A DNA stretch of 64,000 nucleotides from SZUA-430 sp040381215 (GTDB lineage: Bacteria > Pseudomonadota > Alphaproteobacteria > Micropepsales > Micropepsaceae), in contig JBEIHO010000010.1 in the NCBI GenBank assembly GCA_040381215.1, forward strand, positions 1 through 64,000, in the 5' to 3' direction. The translations under genes and the position numbers were made by a program. The notes below the pieces were generated by a model. That model had not been told where the DNA came from, did no database searches, and worked only from the letters and a program-made list of their open reading frames with translations. Positions within the stretch are counted from its first letter, which is position 1; every line of letters starts with the position of its first letter. This document shows positions 25,819 to 35,103 of the stretch, one piece after another.

Positions 25819-27894
25819 CTACCCCTCGACCCGCGAAAAATCCGCCACGCTGTGCATGGCCGCGCGTATCTCGGTCAGGAGCTTCAGGCGGTTCGTTCGA
25901 AGGGCCGGATTGTCGGCATTCACCGTCACCTTGTCGAAGAACGCATCGACCGGTGCGCGCAAGCGTGACATCGCGCGCATGGCCTCCTCGAACCGCTCCT
26001 GCTGCACCTCGGCAGCGACAAGATCATTGGCGATGGCGAGCGTCTTGAAAAGCTCGACTTCCTGCGCAGCTTCGAGCAGCGCAACGTCGGGCTTGCCGGT
26101 GAAGCCGGCAAACTTCGCATCCTTCTTCTTTTCCTTGCCTTCCTCGATCTTGAGTATGTTGACCGCGCGCTTGTAGCCCGCCAGCAGGTTCCGGCCGTCA
26201 TCCGAGCCAAGGAACCCTTGCAGCGCCTGCACCCGACGAACGACAAGGGCAAGGTCATCCTGCCCACCAAGCGCGAACACGGCATCGATCAGGTCATGCC
26301 GCACACCCTTGTCGCGCAGCGCCACCTTCAGGCGATCAACGAAGAACTCGACCAGAGACGGCACCCACGCGCCATTTCCGGGGAACGATCCACCTGCCAT
26401 CCGCGCCGCCTGCACCAGGGGCAGGCGGAACCCGCCATCGAGCACGATGCGGATCACGCCCAGCGCCGCACGGCGCAGCGCGAAGGGATCCTTCGAACCC
26501 GTGGGCTTCTCGTCAATCGCAAAGAACCCGGCCAGCGTGTCGAGCTTGTCGGCCAGCGCGACTGCCACGCTGACAGGCGCTGTCGGCGCCTCATCGCCCT
26601 GTCCCTGCGGCTTGTAATGATCGGCCAGCGCCTCGGCCACCGCAGCATCCTCGCCATCGTTCAGCGCGAAATAGCGCCCCATGACGCCCTGCACTTCCGG
26701 AAACTCTCCGACCGTGCCGGACACAAGATCGGCCTTGCACAGATGCGCGGCACGCCGCGCCTTCGCAGCATCTGCACCCACGACCGGTGCAATCTCTCCG
26801 GCAAGATTCTCGATGCGAGCCACGCGCTCGAACTGCGTTCCCAGCTTCGCATGGAACACGATGTCCTTGAGCTGCGCGACACGCGCCTCAAGCCGTGTCT
26901 TGCGATCCTGGTCCCAGAAGAATTTCGCGTCCGACAACCGCGCGCGCAGCACGCGCTCATTGCCCGCGACGATATTCCGGCCACCATCCCTGGTGACCAT
27001 GTTGGCGATGACGACAAAGCGGTTCGAGAGCTTTCCCGTCGCCGGGTCACGAAGCGCGAAGTATTTCTGGTTCGCCCGCATGGTCGAGATCAGGATCTCC
27101 TGCGGCACATCGAGGAACCCGCGATCGAATTGCCCGATCAGCGCTACCGGCCACTCGACCAGCCCGGCCACTTCATCCGCCAGCGCATCGTCGGCGATCA
27201 GCTCGAGGTTCTGGGCATGGGCAAGCTGGCGCGCCTCGTGCAGGATCTGCGCCTTGCGATCGGCCGCATTCAGGATGACATGGGCCTTCTTCAGCTTCTC
27301 GACATAGTCATCGAAGCGCCGGGCCTCGAACATGTCATTGCCGAGGAAGCGGTGCCCGCGCGTGCGGTTACCGCTGCTGATACCACCCACCTCGAACGCC
27401 ACGACCTCGCCATCGAACGTGCAGAGGATCGAGTGCAGCGGACGAACCCAGGTCATCTCGCCCGCACCCCAGCGCTGGGATTTCGGCCACGGGAAGCTGC
27501 GGATCACCTCGGGGACGAGCTCGGCCAGGACTTCAGGCGTCGGACGACCCTTGCGCTCGGTCACGGCAAGATAGAACTCGCCCCCCTTGGGATCCTTCTG
27601 CTTGCGGAGTTGATGCAGGTTGAGACCCGTCGACCGCAGGAAGCCCTGGATCGCAGGCTCCGGCGCATCCACGCGGGGTCCCTTTCGTTCCTCGGTAACG
27701 TCTGCCTGCTGCGCCGGCAGACCCTCGATGACAAGAGCGAGCCGCCGCGGCGTGGCGTAGGAACGCGCGCCTTCGTTCAGGAAACCGCGATCGGTCAGCC
27801 CGCCAACCAAAAGCCGCTCGAGGTCGCGCGCAGCCTGCGCCTGCATGCGTGCGGGAATTTCTTCGGAGAAGATTTCAAGGAGCAATTGGGGCAT
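25819..27894 (-). CDS. glyS: Glycine--tRNA ligase beta subunit
   Basis: Beta subunit of the alpha2beta2 bacterial glycyl-tRNA synthetase, 691 residues, the usual length. It begins MPQLLLEIFSEEIPARMQ, the family hallmark, and the central region and the C-terminal anticodon-binding part are intact (KVTVNADNPALRTNRL near the end). It charges tRNA-Gly together with GlyQ. The start is one base after the glyQ stop, so the two are made together. Confidence 0.96.
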   Translation of the reverse strand: MPQLLLEIFSEEIPARMQAQAARDLERLLVGGLTDRGFLNEGARSYATPRRLALVIEGLPAQQADVTEERKGPRVDAPEPAIQGFLRSTGLNLHQLRKQKDPKGGEFYLAVTERKGRPTPEVLAELVPEVIRSFPWPKSQRWGAGEMTWVRPLHSILCTFDGEVVAFEVGGISSGNRTRGHRFLGNDMFEARRFDDYVEKLKKAHVILNAADRKAQILHEARQLAHAQNLELIADDALADEVAGLVEWPVALIGQFDRGFLDVPQEILISTMRANQKYFALRDPATGKLSNRFVVIANMVTRDGGRNIVAGNERVLRARLSDAKFFWDQDRKTRLEARVAQLKDIVFHAKLGTQFERVARIENLAGEIAPVVGADAAKARRAAHLCKADLVSGTVGEFPEVQGVMGRYFALNDGEDAAVAEALADHYKPQGQGDEAPTAPVSVAVALADKLDTLAGFFAIDEKPTGSKDPFALRRAALGVIRIVLDGGFRLPLVQAARMAGGSFPGNGAWVPSLVEFFVDRLKVALRDKGVRHDLIDAVFALGGQDDLALVVRRVQALQGFLGSDDGRNLLAGYKRAVNILKIEEGKEKKKDAKFAGFTGKPDVALLEAAQEVELFKTLAIANDLVAAEVQQERFEEAMRAMSRLRAPVDAFFDKVTVNADNPALRTNRLKLLTEIRAAMHSVADFSRVEG

Positions 27895-27895
27895 G

Positions 27896-28846
27896 TCAGC
27901 GCATCCCGCTCAGGCCGGCACCGGCCGTCATGCCCTGCGGGCTGTCGACCCAGGCCTGCGCGCACTCGCGCGAAAGCGCCCTGACGCGCCCGATATAGGC
28001 CTGCCGCTCGGTGACACTGATCACGCCGCGAGCATCCAGCAGGTTGAACGTATGGCTTGCGCGGATGCACTGCTCATAGGCCGGCAGCACGTGCCGCCAT
28101 TCCGGATGCTCGGCCGAGCGCCCGACCTTGCGCGACAACAGCTTCTGGCACTCCGCCTCGGCATCCTTGAAATGCTGGAACAGCGCGTCCGTCGTCGCAT
28201 GCTCGAAATTATAGCCGGCCTGCTCGACTTCGTTCTGGTGATAGACATCGCCCCAGCGCATGAAATCCGGCGACGAGCGATCCATCGTGTTGTAGGCGAG
28301 GTCGAACCCGTTATCGACGCCCTGCACATACATGGCCAGGCGCTCGAGGCCATAGGTGATCTCCGCCGACACGGGCCGGCAGTCAATGCCACCCACCTGC
28401 TGGAAATAGGTGAACTGCGTCACCTCCATGCCGTCGCACCAGACCTCCCAGCCCAACCCCCACGCACCCAGCGTCGGCGACTCCCAGTCATCCTCGACAA
28501 AACGGATATCGTGTTCGTCGGGCGAGATGCCAAGCGCCTTCATCGAGCCCAGATAGAGCTCGAGCACATTGGCCGGCGACGGCTTCAGGATCACCTGGAA
28601 CTGGTAATAACGCTGGAAGCGGTTGGGATTGTCGCCATAGCGCCCGTCCTTCGGCCGCCGCGAGGGCTGCACATACGCACACTTCCAGGGCTTCGGCCCC
28701 AGCGCCCGCAACGTGGTCGCCGGATGAAACGTGCCCGCACCCATCTCCATGTCATAGGGTTGCAGCAGCACGCAGCCCTGCTCGGCCCAATAATGCTGCA
28801 ACGTGAGGATAAGCCCCTGGAAGGAGCGATCAGGCTTTTGGGACAT
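27896..28846 (-). CDS. glyQ: Glycine--tRNA ligase alpha subunit
   Basis: Class II catalytic subunit of glycyl-tRNA synthetase, 316 residues. The sequence SFQGLILTLQHYWAEQGC and the EMGAGTFHPAT segment are diagnostic. Motifs for glycine activation are complete (YVQPSRRPKDGRYGDNPNR). It is on the same strand as the downstream glyS and ppdK genes. Its 5' side is separated from gatB by the nested palindromic repeat. Confidence 0.96.
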   Translation of the reverse strand: MSQKPDRSFQGLILTLQHYWAEQGCVLLQPYDMEMGAGTFHPATTLRALGPKPWKCAYVQPSRRPKDGRYGDNPNRFQRYYQFQVILKPSPANVLELYLGSMKALGISPDEHDIRFVEDDWESPTLGAWGLGWEVWCDGMEVTQFTYFQQVGGIDCRPVSAEITYGLERLAMYVQGVDNGFDLAYNTMDRSSPDFMRWGDVYHQNEVEQAGYNFEHATTDALFQHFKDAEAECQKLLSRKVGRSAEHPEWRHVLPAYEQCIRASHTFNLLDARGVISVTERQAYIGRVRALSRECAQAWVDSPQGMTAGAGLSGMR

Positions 28847-28905
28847 TTATCTTGCCACTCGGTTTTCCAAACAATCTCGTCACGCAGAACATGAAAATCA
28901 AAAGT

Positions 28906-29047
28906 CTCCCTCACGACAGTGAGGGAGTACCTGCGCACCGAAGGTGCTGCAGGGGAGGGAGTTCCCTCCCGTTAGCCTCAGCGCCAGAAACTCCATCCCC
29001 TGCAGCAGGCTTCGCCTGTGCAGGTACTTCCTCACTGCGTGAGGAAG
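28906..29047. repeat. 142-bp nested palindromic repeat of five hairpins
   Basis: The whole unit is an imperfect inverted repeat: the segment around 28919-28962 is nearly the reverse complement of that around 28990-29035. Each arm also folds on itself. Stems: CTCCCTCAC/GTGAGGGAG (28906-28914, 28919-28927), GCACC/GGTGC (28935-28939, 28943-28947), GGGAGGGA/TCCCTCCC (28953-28960, 28963-28970), CAGGC/GCCTG (29006-29010, 29014-29018), CTTCCTCAC/GTGAGGAAG (29027-29035, 29039-29047). Such nested palindromes in gaps are typical of mobile REP/MITE-like intergenic repeats; it may also end gatB transcripts. No second copy was seen in this window. Confidence 0.75.
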
Positions 29048-29106
29048 ACAAGAACACTTCGCCCTTCGCGCCCACCTTCAAATAGTCGAACAGGGGCAGC
29101 GCCAAG

Positions 29107-30579
29107 CTATATCCCCAGCTTCTTCTTGATCAGCTCATTCACCGCCTGCGGGTTCGCCTTGCCACCCGTGGCCTGCATGACCTGACCCACGAACCAGCCC
29201 ACCATCGAAGGCTTGGCCTTGGCCTGATCGACCTTCTGCGGATTGGCGGCAATCACCTGGTCAACGGCAGCCTCGATGGCGCCCATGTCGGTGACCTGCT
29301 TCATGCCGCGCGTCTCGACGATCGCAGCCGGATCGCCACCTTCGGTCCAGACGATCTCGAACACGTCTTTGGCAATCTTGCCCGAAATCGTCCCGTCGCT
29401 GATCAGCGACACGATCGATCCCATCGCAGCCGCCGACACGGGGCTGTCCCCGATGGCCGTGCCTTCCTTGTTCAAACGCCCGAACAGCTCATTGACGACC
29501 CAATTGGCAGCAAGCTTGGCATCCCGCCCCCGAGCGACCTGCTCGAAGAAGTCCGCGCTCTCGCGCTCGGCAACAAGCACGCCCGCGTCATAGGCGCTCA
29601 GGCCATAATCCTTCATGAACCGGTCTTTCTTGTCGTCCGGCAGTTCCGGCAGCGAGGCCTTTATGCGGGCGACGAACGCATCGTCGAACTCCAGGGGCAG
29701 CAGGTCCGGATCCGGAAAATAGCGATAATCATGCGCCTCTTCCTTGGAGCGCATCGACCGCGTCTCGCCCTTCTTGGAATCGAAGAGCCGCGTTTCCTGC
29801 TTGATCGTGCCGCCACCCTCGATGAGGTCGACCTGGCGCCGCGCTTCATAGTCAACCGCCTGCGCCACGAACCGCATCGAGTTGACGTTCTTGATCTCGC
29901 AGCGCGTGCCCAGGGGACCACCCGGCTTGCGAACGGAAACATTGACGTCGGCACGCATGGAGCCTTCCTCCATGTTGCCGTCGCACGTGCCCAGGTAACG
30001 CAGGATCGCACGCAGCTTCTTCAGGTAGGCCGCGGCTTCCTCTGCCGAGCGAAGGTCCGGTCGCGACACGATTTCCATCAGCGCAACACCAGCACGGTTC
30101 AGGTCGACGAAGGACTGGTCCGGATGCTGGTCATGCAGCGACTTGCCCGCGTCCTGCTCGAGATGCAGCCGTTCGATCCCGACCTGGATGGTCTTGCCGC
30201 CCGGCAGGTCGACGAGGACGATGCCCTCGCCGACGACGGGCTGCTTGTACTGCGAGATCTGGTATCCCGACGGCAGGTCCGGATAGAAATAGTTCTTCCG
30301 GTCGAAGACCGAATACTTGTTGATCTGCGCCTTCAGGCCCAGCCCCGTGCGCACCGCCTGCTCCACGCAGAAGCGGTTGATGACGGGAAGCATGCCCGGC
30401 ATGCCGGCATCGATGAAGCTGACATGGGCATTGGGATCAGCGCCGAATTCGGCTGATGCGCCCGAGAACAGTTTCGCCTTCGACAGGACCTGTGCATGGA
30501 CCTCCATGCCGATGACGATTTCCCACTTGCCGGTGGCACCGTCGATCAGCGGACCGGTCTCCGTTCGTGTCGTGACCAT
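29107..30579 (-). CDS. gatB: Asp/Glu-tRNA(Asn/Gln) amidotransferase subunit B
   Basis: The 490-residue tRNA-binding kinase subunit of GatCAB, which phosphorylates mischarged Glu-tRNA(Gln) or Asp-tRNA(Asn) before amidation. WEIVIGMEVHAQVLSKAKLFSG and DRKNYFYPDLPSGYQISQ are family signatures. The C-terminal YqeY-like tail domain is present (KPSMVGWFVGQVMQATGGKANP). It starts 3 bases after gatA, in the order gatC-gatA-gatB on the minus strand. Confidence 0.97.
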   Translation of the reverse strand: MVTTRTETGPLIDGATGKWEIVIGMEVHAQVLSKAKLFSGASAEFGADPNAHVSFIDAGMPGMLPVINRFCVEQAVRTGLGLKAQINKYSVFDRKNYFYPDLPSGYQISQYKQPVVGEGIVLVDLPGGKTIQVGIERLHLEQDAGKSLHDQHPDQSFVDLNRAGVALMEIVSRPDLRSAEEAAAYLKKLRAILRYLGTCDGNMEEGSMRADVNVSVRKPGGPLGTRCEIKNVNSMRFVAQAVDYEARRQVDLIEGGGTIKQETRLFDSKKGETRSMRSKEEAHDYRYFPDPDLLPLEFDDAFVARIKASLPELPDDKKDRFMKDYGLSAYDAGVLVAERESADFFEQVARGRDAKLAANWVVNELFGRLNKEGTAIGDSPVSAAAMGSIVSLISDGTISGKIAKDVFEIVWTEGGDPAAIVETRGMKQVTDMGAIEAAVDQVIAANPQKVDQAKAKPSMVGWFVGQVMQATGGKANPQAVNELIKKKLGI

Positions 30580-30582
30580 GGC

Positions 30583-32061
30583 CTACACCTCCCACCAGGA
30601 CTGCGGACGCGGCGTGGCGCCGGCAGCCTTCTCGATCACCTCGCCCACGCGGAACAACGTGGCTTCATCGAACGCCTTGCCGATCAGCTGCAGCCCGAGC
30701 GGCAACCCCTCGCTGTTGAGCCCGGCCGGCACCGACAGGCCCGGCAGGCCCGCAAGATTGACGGTCACCGTGAACACGTCATTGAGGTACATCGAGATCG
30801 GATCATTCGTCTTCTCGCCGATGCCGAATGCGGGCCCCGGCGCCGTCGGCGTCAGCAGCACGTCGCACTTGGCATAGGCCTCCTCGAAGTCCCGCGCGAT
30901 CAGCGTGCGCAGCTTCTGGGCCTTGATGTAATAGGCGTCATAATAACCGGCCGACAGCACATACGTGCCGATCAGGATGCGACGCTGCACCTCGCGCCCG
31001 AACCCGGCAGCGCGCGTATTCTCGTACATGGACGTGATGTCCTTGCCTGGCACGCGCAGGCCGAAGCGCACGCCGTCATAGCGCGCCAGGTTCGACGAAG
31101 CCTCGGCGGGCGCCACGATGTAATAGGCAGGCAGCGCATATTTCGTGTGCGGCAGGCTGACATCGACGATCTCGGCGCCTGCATCCTTGAGCCACGCAAT
31201 ACCCTTCTGCCACAACGCCTCGATCTCGGCCGGCATGCCGTCGATCCGGTACTCCTTCGGAATGCCGACCCGCAGCCCCTTGATATTGCCGGTCATAGCG
31301 GCCTCGTAGTCCGGCACCGGGATATCGACGCTGGTCGAATCCATGGGATCGTGGCTCGCCATCGATTTCAGCATGATCGCGCAATCGCGCACCGTACGCG
31401 CCATCGGCCCGGCCTGGTCAAGCGACGAGGCAAAGGCCACGATGCCCCAGCGCGAACAGCGTCCATAGGTCGGCTTGATGCCCGCAATGCCCGTGACAGC
31501 CGCCGGCTGGCGGATGGATCCGCCCGTGTCCGTGCCGGTTGCACCCATGACAAGGCGCGCCGCCACTGACGCCGACGACCCGCCCGAGGAGCCGCCGGGC
31601 ACCAGCTTCGTGTCCGAGCCCTTGCGCCGCCAAGGGTTGATGACGGGACCGTAGTAGCTCGTCTCGTTGGACGAACCCATCGCGAACTCGTCCATGTTCA
31701 GCTTGCCGAGCATCACGGCGCCATCATTGAACATGTTGCGCGTGACCGTGGATTCGTACGGCGGCTTGAACCCGTCGAGGATGTGCGATCCGGCTGTGGT
31801 CAGCACACCCTTTGTGCAGAACAGATCCTTGATGCCCATCGGAATGCCTTCAAGCGGGCGCATGGCCCCGCTGGCGATGCGCTTGTCGCTCTCCGCGGCA
31901 GCTGCACGCGCAAGCGCCGGCGTCTCGGTGACGAAGGCATTGAGCGCACGCGCCTTCTCGACAGACTGGATGTGCGCCTCGGTGAGCTCGACCGCGCTGA
32001 AGGCTTTCTTGTTCAACCCATCGCGCGCTTCGGCAATGGTCAGATCCGTGAGCTTGCTCAT
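30583..32061 (-). CDS. gatA: Asp/Glu-tRNA(Asn/Gln) amidotransferase subunit A
   Basis: The 492-residue amidase subunit, which releases ammonia from glutamine and delivers it to GatB. The Ser-cisSer-Lys triad is visible: Lys78 (GIKDLFCTKG), Ser158 (GGSSGGSSA) and Ser182 (TDTGGSIRQPA). The ATG overlaps the gatC stop by four bases (ATGA), and gatB follows after three bases, so this is a tight operon. Its presence implies that this organism makes Gln-tRNA(Gln) and/or Asn-tRNA(Asn) by the indirect route. Confidence 0.97.
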   Translation of the reverse strand: MSKLTDLTIAEARDGLNKKAFSAVELTEAHIQSVEKARALNAFVTETPALARAAAAESDKRIASGAMRPLEGIPMGIKDLFCTKGVLTTAGSHILDGFKPPYESTVTRNMFNDGAVMLGKLNMDEFAMGSSNETSYYGPVINPWRRKGSDTKLVPGGSSGGSSASVAARLVMGATGTDTGGSIRQPAAVTGIAGIKPTYGRCSRWGIVAFASSLDQAGPMARTVRDCAIMLKSMASHDPMDSTSVDIPVPDYEAAMTGNIKGLRVGIPKEYRIDGMPAEIEALWQKGIAWLKDAGAEIVDVSLPHTKYALPAYYIVAPAEASSNLARYDGVRFGLRVPGKDITSMYENTRAAGFGREVQRRILIGTYVLSAGYYDAYYIKAQKLRTLIARDFEEAYAKCDVLLTPTAPGPAFGIGEKTNDPISMYLNDVFTVTVNLAGLPGLSVPAGLNSEGLPLGLQLIGKAFDEATLFRVGEVIEKAAGATPRPQSWWEV

Positions 32062-32345
32062 TCGACCACCTTCGGAACCGCAAAATAATTGTCCTCGCCC
32101 GCCGGCGCGTTCCTGACCACATCCGGCGCCCGCCCACCATCGGTGACGGCGTCTTCCCGCATCTTCAGCGACACCTTGACGACACTGGTCAGCGGTTCGA
32201 CCTGGGACGTGTCGACGGCATTGAGCTGTTCGACCCAGGCAAGGATCCGGTTGAGCTCACCCGCCATGGGTTCGAGCCGCTCTTCGGGAAACGCGATCCG
32301 CGCCAGGCGCGCGACCCGTCGTACTGTGTCTTTGTCTACGGACAT
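32058..32345 (-). CDS. gatC: Asp/Glu-tRNA(Asn/Gln) amidotransferase subunit C
   Basis: A 95-residue stabilising subunit that wraps around GatA and contacts GatB. The protein starts MSVDKDTVRRVARLARIAF and ends with LMREDAVTDG-like and NYFAVPKVVE elements typical of GatC. An open frame extends to 32444, but it overlaps the divergent ruvX region and lacks family similarity, so the ATG at 32345 is preferred. First gene of gatCAB. Confidence 0.94.
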   Translation of the reverse strand: MSVDKDTVRRVARLARIAFPEERLEPMAGELNRILAWVEQLNAVDTSQVEPLTSVVKVSLKMREDAVTDGGRAPDVVRNAPAGEDNYFAVPKVVE

Positions 32346-32428
32346 GGCATCAATTTCTTGTGGCGAAACGGCCGCTTTGCTACCAACCCTGCCGGAACCT
32401 TGCAAGGCAAGGAGGGGGCGGGACAGGC

Positions 32429-32896
32429 GTGATCGTAAAGACACCGGCCGAAATGGCTGACAAGCTGAAGCCGGGCGAGCGCCTGTTGGGGCTGGATCTC
32501 GGCGAAAAGACCATTGGCCTCGCCCTGTCCGACGTTATGCGCATGATTGCCACACCCCTCGTGACCCTCGAGCGGACCAAATTCTCGGCAGATGCCCAGG
32601 CGCTCATCAATATCGTTGAAAAGAACAACGTCGCAGGCCTGGTCATCGGCCTGCCGCTGAACATGAACGGGACCGAGGGGCCGTCGGCACAAAGCGCCCG
32701 CGCCTTTGCCCGCAACTTCGAGGGCAAGCGCCCCATGCCTGTCCTGTTCTGGGACGAACGCCTATCCACGACCGCCGTCACCCGCACCCTGCTCGACGCC
32801 GACATGTCGCGCGCCCGGCGCAAGGACGTTGTGGACAAGATGGCGGCAAGCTTCATCCTGCAAGGCGTCCTCGACGCGATGAGAAGGTCCACCTGA
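32429..32896 (+). CDS. ruvX: Holliday junction resolvase-like protein RuvX/YqgF
   Basis: A 155-residue RNase H-fold nuclease implicated in 16S rRNA 5'-end maturation and Holliday junction resolution. The acidic residues sit in LLGLDLGEKTIGLALSD (Asp23), VLFWDERLSTTAV and DKMAASFILQGVLD. The GTG at 32429 with GGAGGGGG about 10 bases upstream was chosen over the open frame to 32360. It is divergent from gatC, the common alphaproteobacterial arrangement. Confidence 0.9.
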   Translation: MIVKTPAEMADKLKPGERLLGLDLGEKTIGLALSDVMRMIATPLVTLERTKFSADAQALINIVEKNNVAGLVIGLPLNMNGTEGPSAQSARAFARNFEGKRPMPVLFWDERLSTTAVTRTLLDADMSRARRKDVVDKMAASFILQGVLDAMRRST

Positions 32897-34146
32897 TGCT
32901 GGGTCAGTTGCTCCGACGCCTTTACGTCCGACCGCCCGAGCCCATCCCGACGGACCAGGGTCGCCTGCTCGTCCTCGTCGGCGCAGCCTATTTCATCGCC
33001 GGCTATGACGTGAACATCTACGGCTTTGCGCTGCGCCAGATCCAGCAGACCTTCCAGATCCCCGAGCAGGACATCGGGCTGGTGATCGTGCTGTTTCGCC
33101 TCGGCATCATCCCTGCGCTCGCCCTGGCCTGGCTGGCCGACCGCATTGGCCGCCGAAAGCTGTTGATGATCACGTTGGCAGGCGCCGCACTGTCGACCGT
33201 GTGGACCGCCTTTGCCCAGTCCCTGACCGAATTCATCGTTGCCCAGACCATCGCCCGGATTTTCATCTACACCGAGGAAATCCTCTGCATGGTGGTCATA
33301 GCAGAAGAGTTTTCCGAGCGAACCCGCGGCTGGGCCGCAGGACAACTAGGGGCGCTCGAAGCTCTGGGGGGCGGCGCCGCAGCGCTCGTCTTCGCCTTCG
33401 TCGAGATGCTGCCTTTCGGCTGGCGCGCCATCTACGCGTTCGGCGCCATCCCGCTCCTCTGGCTTGTCTGGGCGCGAAGATCTCTGCCCGAGACCCGTCG
33501 GTTTCAGGAACGCGACCAGACAGAGAAGATAAAGCCGTTCACCAGCCTCATGACGAACTACCCCGGAAGGCTTGCCCTTCTGGTATGCCTTTGCGTGCTG
33601 TTCGGACTGGCCGTCGGCGCGACAGTCCCCCTTGCCTCTGCCTATTTGCAGGGCACCCATCAATGGCAGCCCTGGCAGGTCAGCGCCCTGACCCTTGGCG
33701 CGGGGTTCGTCTCGATCCTGGGAACAACGACGGCGGGCGCCCTCAGCGACCGGTTTGGACGACGACTGATCATCGCCGTAACAGTGATCGCGTCAGCCAT
33801 CAGCTTTGCCTTGTTCTACAACTGGGCCAGCGGGATCTGGCTGGTCCTGACCTGGACCACCGCTCTCTTTTCAATCCTTGCGGCAAACGTCCTGATGACG
33901 GCCCTGGGCGCCGAGCTCTTTCCCACCTCTCACCGTAGCCTCGCAGCCTCGATCCGCATGATGGCAGCCCTCTTTGGCGGGTTGCTGGGCCTGCTTGTCG
34001 AACGCGAGCTTTTCATGCTTTACGGGAACCACGGGCCTGCAATCGCCACGCTCGCCCTCGTTGCCCCCTTGTGCCTTGTGCCCGTCTGGTTCCTGCCCGA
34101 ACCGGCGCAGAAGACGCTTGAGGAGATCTCGGCGGCGCGCAAATGA
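32896..34146 (+). CDS. MFS transporter (sugar-porter-like)
   Basis: A 416-residue inner-membrane secondary transporter with about 12 hydrophobic helices. The loop between helices 2 and 3 reads WLADRIGRRKLL, the MFS signature, and it repeats in the second half as ALSDRFGRRLI. The best family resemblance is to the sugar/metabolite:H+ symporter group, but the substrate is unknown. The ATG shares one base with the ruvX stop, and its own stop overlaps the next transporter start by four bases, so two different transporters are coupled. Confidence 0.85.
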   Translation: MLGQLLRRLYVRPPEPIPTDQGRLLVLVGAAYFIAGYDVNIYGFALRQIQQTFQIPEQDIGLVIVLFRLGIIPALALAWLADRIGRRKLLMITLAGAALSTVWTAFAQSLTEFIVAQTIARIFIYTEEILCMVVIAEEFSERTRGWAAGQLGALEALGGGAAALVFAFVEMLPFGWRAIYAFGAIPLLWLVWARRSLPETRRFQERDQTEKIKPFTSLMTNYPGRLALLVCLCVLFGLAVGATVPLASAYLQGTHQWQPWQVSALTLGAGFVSILGTTTAGALSDRFGRRLIIAVTVIASAISFALFYNWASGIWLVLTWTTALFSILAANVLMTALGAELFPTSHRSLAASIRMMAALFGGLLGLLVERELFMLYGNHGPAIATLALVAPLCLVPVWFLPEPAQKTLEEISAARK

Positions 34147-35057
34147 CGGAAGTCCTCTCAGGCCTCATCCCGGTCTTCGCCATCATCGCCCTCGGCTGTG
34201 CGCTGAAGCAGGTCGCCATCCTCGACGAAACGGGCTGGCGAGCGGTCGAGCGACTGACCTATTTCGTGCTGTTCCCCTGCTTCCTGTTCGGCGCGATTGC
34301 CTTCGCGGACTTTGGCGAAGCCCCGGTCATCCGGCTGGCATTGGCCCTGGCCCTCGCAATGCTCGCGATGGCCGCGCTAACCTACCCCGTGAGGCCCCTG
34401 CTGGCGCTGGATGGCCCGGCCTTTACAAGTCTGTTCCAGGGCGCCGTGCGCTGGAACAGCTACGTCGCGCTCGGCGCCATCGCCGCGATCCTGGGCAAAC
34501 CCGGCCTTGCCCTCATCGCCGTCGCCATTGCCGTCATGGTTCCCCTCGCCAACACGCTCTGCGTCATGGTGCTGATGCGCCACGCCGGCCACCACACGGC
34601 AAGCCCTGCCATGCTGGCAGGCCAGCTCGCCCGCAACCCGCTCATCCTCGCCTGCATTGCCGGCATCGCCGCGCAGGCGAGCGGCCTTGCAGTCCCCTCA
34701 ACCCTGGCAACAGCCATCGATCTGGTCGGCAAGGCAGCCCTCCCGCTGGGCCTGCTCGCGGTCGGCGCAAGCCTCGACTTCTCCGACCTGAAGGCGCGCC
34801 CCATGCCCGTCTTCGCCGCCAGCACCCTGAAGCTCATCGTGATGCCCATCATACTGGCCGCCCTGGCGCATCTTCTGGGCGTGACCGGCCCGGCGGCAAC
34901 AGCAGCAATCATCTGCGCCGCCGTCCCCGGAGCCCCCTCGTCCTTCATCCTCGCCCGCCAGCTCGGCGGCGATGCGCCGCTGATGGCTGGCATCACCACC
35001 GTCCAGACTGTGGCCGCACTGATAACCATGCCCCTAATGTTGTGGGTTCTGGCCTAG
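34143..35057 (+). CDS. AEC family (auxin efflux carrier-like) transporter
   Basis: A 304-residue inner-membrane protein with about 10 hydrophobic segments in two halves, starting LSGLIPVFAIIALGCALKQ. The second half has LVGKAALPLGLLAVGASLDF and a GAPSSFILARQLGGD segment typical of the AEC family, which exports or takes up small carboxylates such as malate. Its ATG overlaps the stop of the MFS gene (ATGA). Substrate unknown. Confidence 0.87.
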   Translation: MTEVLSGLIPVFAIIALGCALKQVAILDETGWRAVERLTYFVLFPCFLFGAIAFADFGEAPVIRLALALALAMLAMAALTYPVRPLLALDGPAFTSLFQGAVRWNSYVALGAIAAILGKPGLALIAVAIAVMVPLANTLCVMVLMRHAGHHTASPAMLAGQLARNPLILACIAGIAAQASGLAVPSTLATAIDLVGKAALPLGLLAVGASLDFSDLKARPMPVFAASTLKLIVMPIILAALAHLLGVTGPAATAAIICAAVPGAPSSFILARQLGGDAPLMAGITTVQTVAALITMPLMLWVLA

Positions 35058-35103
35058 TTGAGGCTTGCACTGGCACGGACTGCTGCCTATAGGCTAACCC
35101 GCG

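Noticed and set aside
26218..27984. Open frame of 588 codons antisense to glyS
   Set aside because: High-GC genes with strong third-position bias leave long open antisense frames; the protein is low-complexity Arg/Leu/His-rich and glyS covers the region completely.
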